A DNA stretch of 64,000 nucleotides from Gluconobacter sp. Gdi (GTDB taxonomy: Bacteria; Pseudomonadota; Alphaproteobacteria; Acetobacterales; Acetobacteraceae), in NCBI RefSeq assembly GCF_014132155.1, contig NZ_BLJQ01000003.1, forward strand, positions 184,450-248,449, written 5' to 3'. The notes under the pieces were generated by a model. It did no database searches, had not been told where the DNA came from, and saw only the letters and a program-made list of their open reading frames with translations. A program made the translations under genes and the position numbers. Below are positions 32,346-41,490 of the stretch, piece by piece (positions within the stretch are counted from its first letter, which is position 1; the number at the start of each line of letters is the position of its first letter).

Positions 32346-32845
32346 GGTGTCTCCTGGGAGTCGTTTTTTCCGGGAGACGCATCTGCGTCCCCGGTTATGG
32401 GGTTCATGTCGGCGAGGATCTTCGAGAAAGCCTCGACCTCGCGGAAGTCGCGATAAACGCTGGCGAAGCGGACATAAGCCACACCGTCCACCTCGCGCAA
32501 TGCGTCCATCGCAAGTTCGCCGATACGATGTGAAGAAATATCCTGCTCTCCGGACGCCTCAAGCTGCCGGACAAGCCCATTGACCAGGCGTTCCTGCCGC
32601 TCTTCTTCAACTGGGCGTTTGCGCAAAGCGACGCGGATCGAACGGCTGAGCTTGTCCCGATCGAAGGGGACACGCCGGCCATCTGCCTTGATAACGTTCA
32701 ACTCGCGAAGCTGAACGCGCTCTACGGTTGTGAAGCGCTGTGTGCAGACCGAGCAGACGCGCCGACGTCGGATCGCGGTCCCGTCTTCACTGGACCGGCT
32801 GTCCTTTACCTGAGTGTCGTCGTGTCCGCAGAAAGGGCAACGCAT
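32342..32845 (-). CDS. nrdR: Transcriptional repressor NrdR
   Basis: Represses ribonucleotide reductase genes in response to ATP/dATP. The zinc ribbon uses C3, C6, C31 and C34 (MRCPFCG and CSVC). An ATP-cone domain follows ([20 protein letters not shown] through [13 protein letters not shown]). Length is 167 aa, with a polar C-terminal tail. It is the first gene of nrdR-nusB-thiL. glyA, its frequent neighbour, is not present. Confidence 0.96.
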   Translation of the reverse strand: MRCPFCGHDDTQVKDSRSSEDGTAIRRRRVCSVCTQRFTTVERVQLRELNVIKADGRRVPFDRDKLSRSIRVALRKRPVEEERQERLVNGLVRQLEASGEQDISSHRIGELAMDALREVDGVAYVRFASVYRDFREVEAFSKILADMNPITGDADASPGKNDSQETP

Positions 32846-32952
32846 GAACAGTCCTGATCGTTCGGGCCTTGTCGGGGCCAGGAAAATAGGAGCAGTTTAC
32901 CGGATCATCCGTTCTGGCCCAAATGGGCCTGTCCGTTACCGGGAGACTATCG

Positions 32953-33420
32953 TTGAAACGGGTATCTGCGGCTTTTGCTGTCTTGTTATCGCTCTCTGCT
33001 GTTCCTGCTTTTGCGCAGGAAACTGGCGCTCTGCCAGTTGCACAGCATAATCGCCAAAAAATTGTCGTTCTGGATGGAACACTCGCCCCTTCAAAGCATG
33101 ATGACACACGGGCCAATGCGTATTTTACGATTCGCAATGACGATGACAGTGATCATCTGTTGAAGGGCATCACGTCACCGGCCTGCTCCACCATCACGGC
33201 GCATCACACGAACCAGGAGCAGACGCAGGCCACGAATGATCTATTTTCGCATCTGGCCCTGCCCCACAACTCAGACATGATATTTCCGGTTTCCGGTTAT
33301 CATCTGCTGTGCGGTGGTGTGCAGCAGGGTCTTCAGATCGGACAGAAAGTACCGTTTACCTTCGAGTTCCTCGATGGTGACAGCATAACGATCGGTTTTA
33401 CGGTCGAAGCGGCCAAATAA
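32953..33420 (+). CDS. PCuAC-like periplasmic copper chaperone
   Basis: About 155 aa with a signal peptide (AFAVLLSLSAVPAFAQ). The mature part fits the PCu(A)C fold (PF04314): ANAYFTIRNDD, SGYHLLCGG and VPFTFEFLDGDSITI. The family binds Cu(I) through an HxM-type motif and delivers it to cytochrome oxidase. Here the methionines of that motif appear replaced (AHHTN and HLLC). I chose a TTG start at 32953 because GGGAG lies 7 nt upstream; other annotations may use 32923. It is divergent from nrdR and convergent with recQ. Confidence 0.7.
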   Translation: MKRVSAAFAVLLSLSAVPAFAQETGALPVAQHNRQKIVVLDGTLAPSKHDDTRANAYFTIRNDDDSDHLLKGITSPACSTITAHHTNQEQTQATNDLFSHLALPHNSDMIFPVSGYHLLCGGVQQGLQIGQKVPFTFEFLDGDSITIGFTVEAAK

Positions 33421-33428
33421 ACTGATTT

Positions 33429-33463
33429 GGAGATCTCAGGCCATGATGGTGGCTGAGATCTCC
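33429..33463. terminator. Hairpin at the PCuAC / recQ convergence
   Basis: Perfect 11-bp arms (GGAGATCTCAG and CTGAGATCTCC) without a long U-tract. The left arm covers the recQ stop codon on the minus strand. Confidence 0.5.
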
Positions 33464-35286
33464 TTGATAACGGCCAGAACCGATTCGCCGTACCGGTCGA
33501 GCTTGGATGCACCCACCCCTTTGATACTACCGAGTTCCTGATGGCTGACGGGGTGTTCTCTTGCGATGTCCCGAAGAACCGAATCGTGGAAAATAACGTA
33601 GGGGGGAATTTCCTGCTCCCGTGCTTCTGAAAGGCGCCATTGCCGCAGGGCATCGAAAACAGATTTTTCTTCTGCGGAAAGATTGTCGTTTTCCGGATTG
33701 GTGGTCGGAGACCGCGCAATAAGGCTCTGCTTGGCGTCCAGTCGCAAAGAGACCCTTTCTTCCCCACGAAGGATTGGCCGCGCAATCTCGCTCTGAAGCG
33801 CAAGGCTCCCATGTTCGCCGTGCGTCCGGATTGCACCGCGCGCAATGAGCTGTCTGACCACGGCACGCCACCAGTTCTCGGTCTGATCCTTCCCGATCCC
33901 GAACACTGAAAGGTGCTGATAGGCGTGACGTTCGATGGTTTCGTTGGTTTTGCCGCGTAAGACATTGGTGAGCTGGACGGCGCCGAGGCGTTGTCCAGTG
34001 CGATAAATGGCTGACAAAACTTTCTGTGCGGCTTCAGTGCCATCGAACGTGGACACGGGATTGATGCAGTTATCGCAATGGCCACAGGGAGAGGAAAGAT
34101 TTTCTCCAAAGCAGGCCAGAAGGGCTTGAGTCCGGCAGCCTGTGGTTTCCGTGAGGGCAATCATGCTCTCCAGACGGGACTGCATGACGCGCTTTTCGTT
34201 TTCAGGCGCGCTTGACTGCTCCAGCCAGTGTCGCGCGCGAGCCATATCCTCACCGCCATAAAGCAGGAGTGTGTCTGACTTCTCACCATCACGCCCTGCC
34301 CGTCCAATCTGCTGGTAATAGGCTTCCGGAGAGGATGGCATGTCCAGATGCACTACGCAGCGGACGTCCGGGCGATCAATGCCCATTCCGAACGCTACGG
34401 TGGCAACAATGACCATGTCCTCGCCAGAGCGGAACCGCATGAGGGTCGCCCGTTTTTCAATAGGAGACAGGCCTGCATGAAACGGAAGCGCAGTCAGGCC
34501 TTTGCCCCGTAGCATCGTTGCTACACGTTCGGTCTTGTTACGGCTTCCACAGTAGACGATGGCAGCGCCGCTCCGATGGCTTTCCAGTGCCTCGGTCAGC
34601 TGCTTGCTTTCGCCTCCTTTTGGGCGGGCTTCCATGAAAAGGTTAGGTCTGTGAAAGCTTGCCATCAGGACGCGCGCATCGGGCATCCCGAGAACATTCA
34701 GGATATCGTCGCGTGTGCGCGGGTCAGCCGTTGCCGTCAGGGCAATACGGGGGACGTTCGGGAAGAGTTCAGGAAGCGATGCGAGGGCCCGATATTCCGG
34801 TCGGAATTCGTGTCCCCATGCAGAAACGCAGTGAGCCTCGTCAATCGCGATCAGGGAAATACGGCGCTTGGAGAGAAAGTTGCTGGTCGCGGGCTGTAAA
34901 AGCCGTTCCGGTGAAATGTACAGGATGTCGATCTGATTATTGCGAAGATCCTGATGCAGGATGTCACGCTCTTCAGCATCCAACTCGGAATGAAGAGCTG
35001 CGGCACGGATACCCAGCTGCCTCAGACCTGCTACCTGATCGTCCATCAGGGCAATCAGGGGAGAAATAACGAGACCCATGCCGTCCCGACATAATGCGGG
35101 AACCTGATAGCAGAGGCTCTTTCCCCCGCCGGTGGGCATGAGGACGAGAACGTCTTCGCCCCGCATGACAGTTTCAACGGCCTCTCCCTGGAGGCCGCGA
35201 AATCCTGGAAACCCGAACACGTCTGCAAGGACCTGTTCGGGAGATTGGCCCGGTTTGGCCGCAGGGTGGTTTTGTCCCTCCGTCAC
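33436..35286 (-). CDS. recQ: ATP-dependent DNA helicase RecQ
   Basis: 3'-5' superfamily 2 helicase acting in recombination and fork repair. Motif I is LMPTGGGKSLCYQVPA, motif II is IDEAHCVSAWGHEFRP, and motif VI is QQIGRAGRDG. The zinc-binding cysteines are in CRTQALLACFGE and PCGHCDNC. An HRDC domain lies at the C-terminus (SAEEKSVFDALRQWR through GVGASKLDRYGE). Length is 616 aa from GTG 35286, which has GGAG about 5-7 nt upstream and follows the OmpA-like gene by 13 nt. A longer frame to 35358 would overlap that gene. Confidence 0.94.
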   Translation of the reverse strand: MTEGQNHPAAKPGQSPEQVLADVFGFPGFRGLQGEAVETVMRGEDVLVLMPTGGGKSLCYQVPALCRDGMGLVISPLIALMDDQVAGLRQLGIRAAALHSELDAEERDILHQDLRNNQIDILYISPERLLQPATSNFLSKRRISLIAIDEAHCVSAWGHEFRPEYRALASLPELFPNVPRIALTATADPRTRDDILNVLGMPDARVLMASFHRPNLFMEARPKGGESKQLTEALESHRSGAAIVYCGSRNKTERVATMLRGKGLTALPFHAGLSPIEKRATLMRFRSGEDMVIVATVAFGMGIDRPDVRCVVHLDMPSSPEAYYQQIGRAGRDGEKSDTLLLYGGEDMARARHWLEQSSAPENEKRVMQSRLESMIALTETTGCRTQALLACFGENLSSPCGHCDNCINPVSTFDGTEAAQKVLSAIYRTGQRLGAVQLTNVLRGKTNETIERHAYQHLSVFGIGKDQTENWWRAVVRQLIARGAIRTHGEHGSLALQSEIARPILRGEERVSLRLDAKQSLIARSPTTNPENDNLSAEEKSVFDALRQWRLSEAREQEIPPYVIFHDSVLRDIAREHPVSHQELGSIKGVGASKLDRYGESVLAVIKEISATIMA

Positions 35287-35299
35287 TCCGGGCTCCGGC

Positions 35300-35707
35300 T
35301 CAAAGACCCGGTGTGATCGTGATGGAGACGCGACGCAGCGCAACGTGGGATGCGTCAATGGTCGCCTCTGGTTCTGGCTTGATCTCGATTTTGGCGCCGT
35401 TCACGCCGTCATTGGCAAGCTGTGTTGCAACAGCCTGCGCGCGGCTGTCAGCAAGCTCCTTAAGAACTGCTGGATCACCGTTCATGCCAGCAGAACCGGA
35501 AACGCGGATGCTCTGAGCATGTTCATTGCGTGCTGCCGTAGCCGCTTTTGTCACAACAGCCTGAGCAACCGGGCTTAGTGAAACGGAATCACGGTCGAAA
35601 AAAACAACGTAGCTGTCGCGTGTCGGCTGGTCGGCACAACCGGCCAGAGCGGCGGTCAGGACGAAAGCCGGAGCCGCAATACGGATGGAAGAAAGGATAC
35701 GAACCAT
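35300..35707 (-). CDS. OmpA-like lipoprotein
   Basis: A 135-aa protein with a lipoprotein signal (VLTAALAGC, lipid-modified Cys24). The rest resembles an OmpA-like peptidoglycan-binding domain: YVVFFDRDSVSLSPVAQAVV, then IRVSGSAG and LADSRAQAVATQL. It probably anchors the outer membrane to peptidoglycan. It is the first gene of a short unit with recQ downstream. Confidence 0.8.
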   Translation of the reverse strand: MVRILSSIRIAAPAFVLTAALAGCADQPTRDSYVVFFDRDSVSLSPVAQAVVTKAATAARNEHAQSIRVSGSAGMNGDPAVLKELADSRAQAVATQLANDGVNGAKIEIKPEPEATIDASHVALRRVSITITPGL

Positions 35708-35766
35708 GGCGTGACGTCCTGAGAGAAAGAATTGAGGCTCCTAGGTGCCTTGTCGGCAGAGTCTGG

Positions 35767-37440
35767 TCAACCTGCGCTTGAAACTACCTGTCCGTTCTCA
35801 AGGCGCCAGATGCGATCCAGCCTTTCAACGCCTGTCAGGCGATGAGCGATCAGCAGAACGCTGCGGCCTTCTGCAACGTTGTTCAGGGTCTCCAGGAACG
35901 CCTTCTCGGTATCTGCATCGAGGCCTGTTGCAGGTTCATCGAGGATCAGGATCGGGGCGTCTGACAGCAGGACACGGGCGAGTGCTATGCGCCGCCCCTG
36001 CCCGCCGGAGAGTTTCGATCCGCTTTCACCAATCCATGTATCGAGACCTTCAGGAAGGCTGTGCACCAGATCCGCGACTTTCGCCTGATCGAGAGCATTC
36101 CAGAGTGCGGCTTCTGGAACATCGGTGCGGCCGAGAAGAAGGTTATTGCGGATCGTATCATCAAAAAGGTGGCTGGACTGCGAGAGCCACGCGACCTGAG
36201 AGCGCAATGCGTCGTTGTTCAGATTGGCAATATTTTCGCCACCCAGACGAATTTCTCCGTCTTCAGGCGCAACAACTTTCAGAATCAGCGCTGCAAGACT
36301 GGATTTTCCAGCACCCGATGGGCCAATCAGCGCCGCACGTTCGCCCTGCCGAAGAGAGAGGGTGAGATCACGAAAAACTGGTTCCCGATTCGGAGCCCAT
36401 CGAAAGGTTACCCTATCGACTTTGATGTCTCGTCCAGATGGAAGCGGCGTTGTTCCCTCGGCGACAGTCGGGGTCTTCTCGGCCACTTCCATGATGCGTT
36501 CAGCAGCGTACGAGACCTGGCCATATAACAGGCCTGCACGAGAGAGGCCCGTCACGCCTTCCAGAGCGGTAATGGCGACAAAAAGTGCTGCGATGCCAGC
36601 AACTGGGGCGGCCTGCTGGAAAATCAGACCTGCGACTGCGCAGAGAATGATGGCAATACCTGCTTTGGCGACCAGGCCAGCCACCAGATTTGTCAGCGCC
36701 ATGCGGATGGCCTGTCTGCGCTGGGCAGAGAACAGGGCTTCCTGACGTTCAGTTACCGCGTTTGCAAGGACGTCTTCGGCGCCAAAAGCGCGAGCCTCAC
36801 GAAGACCCGACGTCAGATCAAGAGCTGCTACGCGCAGATCCGCCTCAGCGTGAAGAATGTCCGGGCCGAAACGCCGTGACACTCGGGTTGCCACCCAAGG
36901 CATGGCGAAAGCAAGGACCGCGAATAGTACTGTTGTGAGCAAGCCGGGGAGTGTTCCAGCTTTAAGCCAGACAAACGCGGCAACAGGCAGCGTCAGAACA
37001 GCGGACGCCATCGGGACCAGAATGCGCAGGTAGAGATTGTCGAGCGTCTGGACGTCCGAGACCAGACGAGACAGGAGATCTCCAGAGCGTTGGAAGCCAA
37101 GGCCTGCTGCTGCGCCTTTTGCTAGACGGCGATAGAACCACACGCGCAGGTCTGACAGAGCGCGGAACATCGCATCATGCGTATAGAGGCGTTCCAGATA
37201 TCGCAGGACGATCTGGGAGGCACCGGCTGCCTGTAACAGCATCGACCCAGCAGCAACCCCTACGGCAGCCGCCGCAACGCGACTACCGGCCTGCCCCATC
37301 AGAGCCAGACTGGAACATACAGCCAGTTCTGCAATGACGATGCCTGTAATCAGGCGGCCGTAATGTGGCTTCCAGACGCGGATAATACGCGAAAGAGCCG
37401 TGCTGTTCTCCGGGCGCTGCGATTGAAGAGAAGCGCTCAT
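35767..37440 (-). CDS. cydC: Thiol reductant ABC exporter subunit CydC
   Basis: Half-transporter of 557 aa: a six-helix membrane domain followed by an ATPase with Walker A GPSGAGKSS, signature LSGGQGRR, and Walker B PILILDEPATGLD. With CydD it exports cysteine or glutathione to the periplasm, required for assembly of cytochrome bd-type oxidases. It overlaps cydD by 4 nt. cydAB is not in the window. Confidence 0.9.
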   Translation of the reverse strand: MSASLQSQRPENSTALSRIIRVWKPHYGRLITGIVIAELAVCSSLALMGQAGSRVAAAAVGVAAGSMLLQAAGASQIVLRYLERLYTHDAMFRALSDLRVWFYRRLAKGAAAGLGFQRSGDLLSRLVSDVQTLDNLYLRILVPMASAVLTLPVAAFVWLKAGTLPGLLTTVLFAVLAFAMPWVATRVSRRFGPDILHAEADLRVAALDLTSGLREARAFGAEDVLANAVTERQEALFSAQRRQAIRMALTNLVAGLVAKAGIAIILCAVAGLIFQQAAPVAGIAALFVAITALEGVTGLSRAGLLYGQVSYAAERIMEVAEKTPTVAEGTTPLPSGRDIKVDRVTFRWAPNREPVFRDLTLSLRQGERAALIGPSGAGKSSLAALILKVVAPEDGEIRLGGENIANLNNDALRSQVAWLSQSSHLFDDTIRNNLLLGRTDVPEAALWNALDQAKVADLVHSLPEGLDTWIGESGSKLSGGQGRRIALARVLLSDAPILILDEPATGLDADTEKAFLETLNNVAEGRSVLLIAHRLTGVERLDRIWRLENGQVVSSAG

Positions 37441-39128
37441 GCTGCTTGCTCCGTATAGGAGATAACGCGACCCTTGCTGAGAACAAGGTGGCGACCATGG
37501 AACTTCTGGGCCTGCGCAGAATGTGTACAGAGAACCACTGTTCGCCCCTCAGCCAGACGATGAAGGCTGGTCAGGATGTCTGCCTCTGTCGCCGGGTCCA
37601 GATGTGATGTGGGTTCGTCCAGAAGCAGAAGTGGCGCGTTCTTGAGGAAGGCCCTGGCAATTGCAATGCGCTGGGCCTGTCCGCCTGAAAGACCAAACCC
37701 GCCTTCTCCGATCCGCGTTTCCAAGCCTTCGGGAAGATGCGGGATATAGCTATCCATTGCTGCGTGAAAAATGGCTGACTGCAACTCCTGTTCGGAAGCC
37801 TCAGGTTTAGCGAAAAGAATGTTCTCGCGAATTGTTCCTGCAAAAAGGACCGGCTTCTGCCCGATCCAGCTAATGCGGGATGAAATCTGTCGTGGCGTCA
37901 GGGTAGCCATGTTTGTGCCGTCCAGAAGGATGCGGCCCTGTGTCGGGTCTACAAAACCCAGAAGAAGTTCGAGAAGTGTGGACTTGCCTGCGCCCGAGGG
38001 CCCTTCCAGGATCAATGTCTCGCCGGCCGGGAGCGTGAAGCTCACGTTTTCGATCACGGGACCACGTTCTTCGTTCCAGGAAAACGACAGGTTTTCAGCA
38101 GTCACGGTGAGGCCACGGCCATTCTGTACAGTAGCAAGTGCGGGCGTTGACGACAGTTCTTCAGGAAGGTCAGCCAACTCGTGCATAGCCTCCGCGGCTG
38201 CCGTCGCATGCGCGCGATCCTGATAAGCCGCAGACAAGGCACGGAAAGACGCGAATGCTTCTGGTACAAGAAGAATGGCGTAAAGGGCGCGTGTGAGAGC
38301 AATTTCAGGCGTCGCGCTACTAAGATTATGGCTCTGGGTGATGACGATCAACACCAGCGCTACGACCATGGCGATATCTGTCGTAGCGGATGCAATGAAG
38401 GCAATACGCAGGACTTTCATAGTCCGTAGTCGTAGATCGTCAGCACTTGTTGCCAGCGCCTGTGCTTCACGTTCCGTACTGCCGGACAGCACAATTGTGG
38501 CAATTCCCTTTACCCGGTCCAGAAAACGCGTCTGCAAACGCGTCATGGCTAGAAACTGACGGCGGGACGCAACCGCAGTGGCGATGCCGAAGACAGCCTG
38601 GAAGACCGGAAGGGATGCGCAGCATATTGCGAGGATGACGCCTGCACGATGGTTCTGCCAGAAGACAGCAGCAACGACGATCCATTGCGAGACGAGCCAT
38701 AGCGCGGATGCTGGAAGCCAGCGTGCAAAATAACCATCCAGCGCTTCCACGCGATCCACAAGCGTGGAGGCGATGACTGAACTGTGTTGCCGACGCAGGA
38801 GCGCGGGGCCTTCGCCAATAATGCGAGCCATGATTTCGGATCGAAGCCGACGGCGAGCAGAAAGACTGGCGGACGATGCTCTGATGTCCTGCACAGCCGA
38901 CAGGCCTACACGGAGGATGCTCACGATGATGAACATCCCGATAGCCGGAGGGGCATTGCCCGGATGTCCGGTTAGAATGGCAGCAAGTGTCCGGGCGAGA
39001 GCCCATGCCTGCAGAAGACCCAGAAGGGTCGAGAGCAGTCCGAGGATCACTATAACGGAGATCAGGGAACGGCTGGCACGCCCCTGAGCTTTTATCCACG
39101 CTTTTGCGATTGTCTTGTCGGCCTTCAT
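37437..39128 (-). CDS. cydD: Thiol reductant ABC exporter subunit CydD
   Basis: Partner of CydC, 563 aa. The membrane domain includes SLISVIVILGLLSTLLGLL. The ATPase has Walker A GPSGAGKST, signature LSGGQAQR and Walker B PLLLLDEPTSHLD. ATG 39128 (MKADKTIAKAW) is chosen over 39161, although the AGGGA spacing is short. It is the first gene of cydDC. Acetic acid bacteria carry bd-type or cyanide-insensitive quinol oxidases, which would be the expected beneficiaries. Confidence 0.9.
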   Translation of the reverse strand: MKADKTIAKAWIKAQGRASRSLISVIVILGLLSTLLGLLQAWALARTLAAILTGHPGNAPPAIGMFIIVSILRVGLSAVQDIRASSASLSARRRLRSEIMARIIGEGPALLRRQHSSVIASTLVDRVEALDGYFARWLPASALWLVSQWIVVAAVFWQNHRAGVILAICCASLPVFQAVFGIATAVASRRQFLAMTRLQTRFLDRVKGIATIVLSGSTEREAQALATSADDLRLRTMKVLRIAFIASATTDIAMVVALVLIVITQSHNLSSATPEIALTRALYAILLVPEAFASFRALSAAYQDRAHATAAAEAMHELADLPEELSSTPALATVQNGRGLTVTAENLSFSWNEERGPVIENVSFTLPAGETLILEGPSGAGKSTLLELLLGFVDPTQGRILLDGTNMATLTPRQISSRISWIGQKPVLFAGTIRENILFAKPEASEQELQSAIFHAAMDSYIPHLPEGLETRIGEGGFGLSGGQAQRIAIARAFLKNAPLLLLDEPTSHLDPATEADILTSLHRLAEGRTVVLCTHSAQAQKFHGRHLVLSKGRVISYTEQAA

Positions 39129-39212
39129 GATCCCTGCATATAGGTCGCAAAGTCGCCACAAGACAGTCTTTGACGCATTTCTTGCTGCTTATTTAGATTT
39201 TAAGTGCGTATT

Positions 39213-41039
39213 TCAGGAGTCGGACGGTTTGCGCGTGCTCGTGGACGCTGGCGACTCTTCGCTGTGGATTGCTTTGTGAGCAATCGCGACAGCTGTCGGA
39301 GAGGGATCCGCAGGTACGAACTTCATGTTGTACCATGTGCCATCTTCATTCGAGATCAGAAGATCCGCGTTGATCTGGCGGGCAAATCCACGGATCAACT
39401 GAATGCCGATTCCTTCTCGCCTGTTGCGTGACTCCGTAGCGCGTGAGGCTTCAAGTCCGATTCCGTTATCCCCAAGCTCGAACGCCACTAATCCCGTTTT
39501 ATCGGCGGGAGGATTTTGGACGCGATGAAGGGAAATACGAATGATACCGGATCGATTTTCCGGAAAGGCATAACGAAGGGCGTTGCTGACGACTTCGGTG
39601 ACAATCAACGCAACTGGCACGGCCTGATCTGGCGAGATCAGGACGTGTTCGATGTCCAGCTCCAGCCTGATCCGCGTTTGCGTATTCATGCTGTGGGCCG
39701 AAAAGAGAATTGAACAGAGCTCTTCCAGAAAGCTCTGAACATCCAGAGCGGACAAACCATTTTCAGAATACAGATAGCGATGCAGTGTCGCGAGTGCGCG
39801 GACCCGGTCTCGTACCAGTCGAAATTCCTCTCGCGCTTCATGAGAGCGAATGCGGCTGGCCTGAAGATTCAGCAGTGATGCAATGACCTGAAGATTGTTC
39901 TTAACCCGGTGATGAATTTCCCGGATAAGCATGTCCTGATGGTGTGCGGATTTCTCCAAGGCCTGCTCATGGCGTGTCAATCGGCGCGTTGCTCTAAGAA
40001 AGGCGCGCTCCAGGTGTCGAATTTCCAGTGGGATAGAGCGGTTAATTCTTGGATCGAAGGGCGCCCCTCGCCTCCAGTCCGCTACTGCCAGAGCAAGCCT
40101 CTCCAGTGGCTCGACAAGAAAGGTTCGGGCAGCCCAGGCTACGATGAGCAACTCCAGAACCAGAAGAGTGGCAATCAGACTCACGCGAATCAAAAAGATA
40201 TTAAGGGCACGGTTCTCTTCACGGGTGCGCTCAGTGGCAACCAGCAGACTGACTGGGCCATAGGCGTTCTGCAGCACATAAGTTGTGCCGTGGGACGTGA
40301 ACGAGTCATGCAAGGCATGATTGGTAAGATCTCTTTTGAGGCGATCATGAACAGCAGGAGGCAGCGTGGGAATGTAAGGATGATCCGGGAAGAGCGAAAA
40401 AATCGACCCATCTCCCATCATGAGAAGATGTCTCGCGTTGTCATTTACCCCGAGGAGTAGTCTTCCATCCCCGACAGGCAGGTGACTACGCTGCCAACCA
40501 AGCGTTCGTACCGCGATAATGTATCCTGCTATCGTTCCCTGGCTCATCAGGGGAACGACGAATCTTACCAGAGGGCCACGTCCCCCTTTGATAACATCCA
40601 CGCCGATATTAGGGCGTTCAGCATTTTGAGCCAGCGTTGTGAGAAGTTGGCCTGAAGGACAGATTGCGGGGTCTTGAGAAGACGGCGGTGGGAGCACAAC
40701 AGAGGGGTGTCCCTGCGCGTCTGTCAGCATCAGGGAACAATAGTGATGCTGTGAAATCGTTTGGACCAGGCCAAATTCTCGGAGTGCGGTTTCTGCGGTT
40801 ATATCGCGGTCGGCCAGCATATCCAGAACGCTGTGCGTCTGATCCAGATCGCTTGACAGTTCAGAGAGCGCAGCCTGGGCATCGCGTTCGGTTCTGGCCA
40901 AAGCGTTGCCAACGTTTTCCTGATAGCTATGCCAAGCCAACAGGCCTGCGATTGTCGCAAGCGGAAGCGTTGTCGCAACAATCAGGGCCATTACACGGGC
41001 CCCGACCGTATCGAGCATACGCACACTGCGAAAAACCAT
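39213..41039 (-). CDS. Sensor histidine kinase of the HWE/HisKA_2 type (general stress response)
   Basis: A 608-aa membrane kinase. The first transmembrane segment is near residues 17-37 (MALIVATTLPLATIAGLLAW) and the second near 280-302, enclosing a periplasmic sensor domain of about 240 residues. A HAMP-like stretch follows, then the phosphoacceptor region IREIHHRVKNNLQVIASLLNLQ (HisKA_2) and a HATPase domain with NALRYAF and LGDNGIGL. Kinases of this class act on PhyR. Its position next to nepR and the sigma genes supports a PhyK-like role. The signal sensed is unknown. Confidence 0.85.
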   Translation of the reverse strand: MVFRSVRMLDTVGARVMALIVATTLPLATIAGLLAWHSYQENVGNALARTERDAQAALSELSSDLDQTHSVLDMLADRDITAETALREFGLVQTISQHHYCSLMLTDAQGHPSVVLPPPSSQDPAICPSGQLLTTLAQNAERPNIGVDVIKGGRGPLVRFVVPLMSQGTIAGYIIAVRTLGWQRSHLPVGDGRLLLGVNDNARHLLMMGDGSIFSLFPDHPYIPTLPPAVHDRLKRDLTNHALHDSFTSHGTTYVLQNAYGPVSLLVATERTREENRALNIFLIRVSLIATLLVLELLIVAWAARTFLVEPLERLALAVADWRRGAPFDPRINRSIPLEIRHLERAFLRATRRLTRHEQALEKSAHHQDMLIREIHHRVKNNLQVIASLLNLQASRIRSHEAREEFRLVRDRVRALATLHRYLYSENGLSALDVQSFLEELCSILFSAHSMNTQTRIRLELDIEHVLISPDQAVPVALIVTEVVSNALRYAFPENRSGIIRISLHRVQNPPADKTGLVAFELGDNGIGLEASRATESRNRREGIGIQLIRGFARQINADLLISNEDGTWYNMKFVPADPSPTAVAIAHKAIHSEESPASTSTRKPSDS

Positions 41040-41109
41040 TTTGCGATAAGGAATGACGGAACCCTTTATGACCTGCCACCCAGGATCTCAGGCCGGGCTT
41101 CCTGCGCAA

Positions 41110-41283
41110 TCACTTTTTCCGGTCTTCTTCGATTAGCTTTAAAAGCTCTTCAGGAATAGGTTCGCTCGCAACATCGTCAAAGAGCTGATGCAGTCCACGA
41201 CTCAGCCAGATACCAAAAGGGGAATCCTGATCATCCCCTTTGGATTTTCCGGATGAGGATTGGGACTTGTCTCCTCCGGTCAT
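41110..41283 (-). CDS. nepR: Anti-sigma factor NepR
   Basis: A 57-aa protein, too short for most gene callers' defaults. It begins MTGGDKSQSSSGKSK and contains the NepR core GLHQLFDDVASEPIPEELL (about residues 30-48). AGGA lies 7 nt before the ATG. NepR binds EcfG and blocks RNA polymerase access; phosphorylated PhyR takes NepR away. It sits between the kinase gene and the sigma genes, all on the minus strand, 208 nt downstream of the nearer sigma gene. Confidence 0.9.
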   Translation of the reverse strand: MTGGDKSQSSSGKSKGDDQDSPFGIWLSRGLHQLFDDVASEPIPEELLKLIEEDRKK

Positions 41284-41341
41284 TTTCTAGTCCTGAGCCT
41301 CTCTGTGACAACGCAGAATAATCGCCTCTGCTCCCTGCAGA

Positions 41342-41390
41342 CTGTCGCTTTGGCCAACCGCTCTGTGAGAGTTGCGTAGCCAAACGACAG
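41342..41390 (-). promoter_or_regulatory. Long hairpin in the nepR leader
   Basis: Outer arms CTGTCG/CGACAG (41342-41347, 41385-41390) and TTTGGC/GCCAAA (41349-41354, 41379-41384) stack with one bulged base, and an inner CAAC/GTTG helix is possible. No U-tract follows on the minus strand. It ends about 60 nt before the nepR ATG. It could control nepR translation or mark transcript processing between ecfG and nepR. Confidence 0.5.
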
Positions 41391-41490
41391 TAAAGAACTG
41401 TTTACAAAAACGGTACACTTACCGCAATCGCTTCAATTCCGAAATGGGCGAAATACCAACGTTCCCATGAGGCAAAGAGTTCATCACTGC

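Noticed and set aside
33333-34160. Minus-strand frame of 275 codons
   Set aside because: Alternate frame of recQ; recQ motifs are in the other frame.
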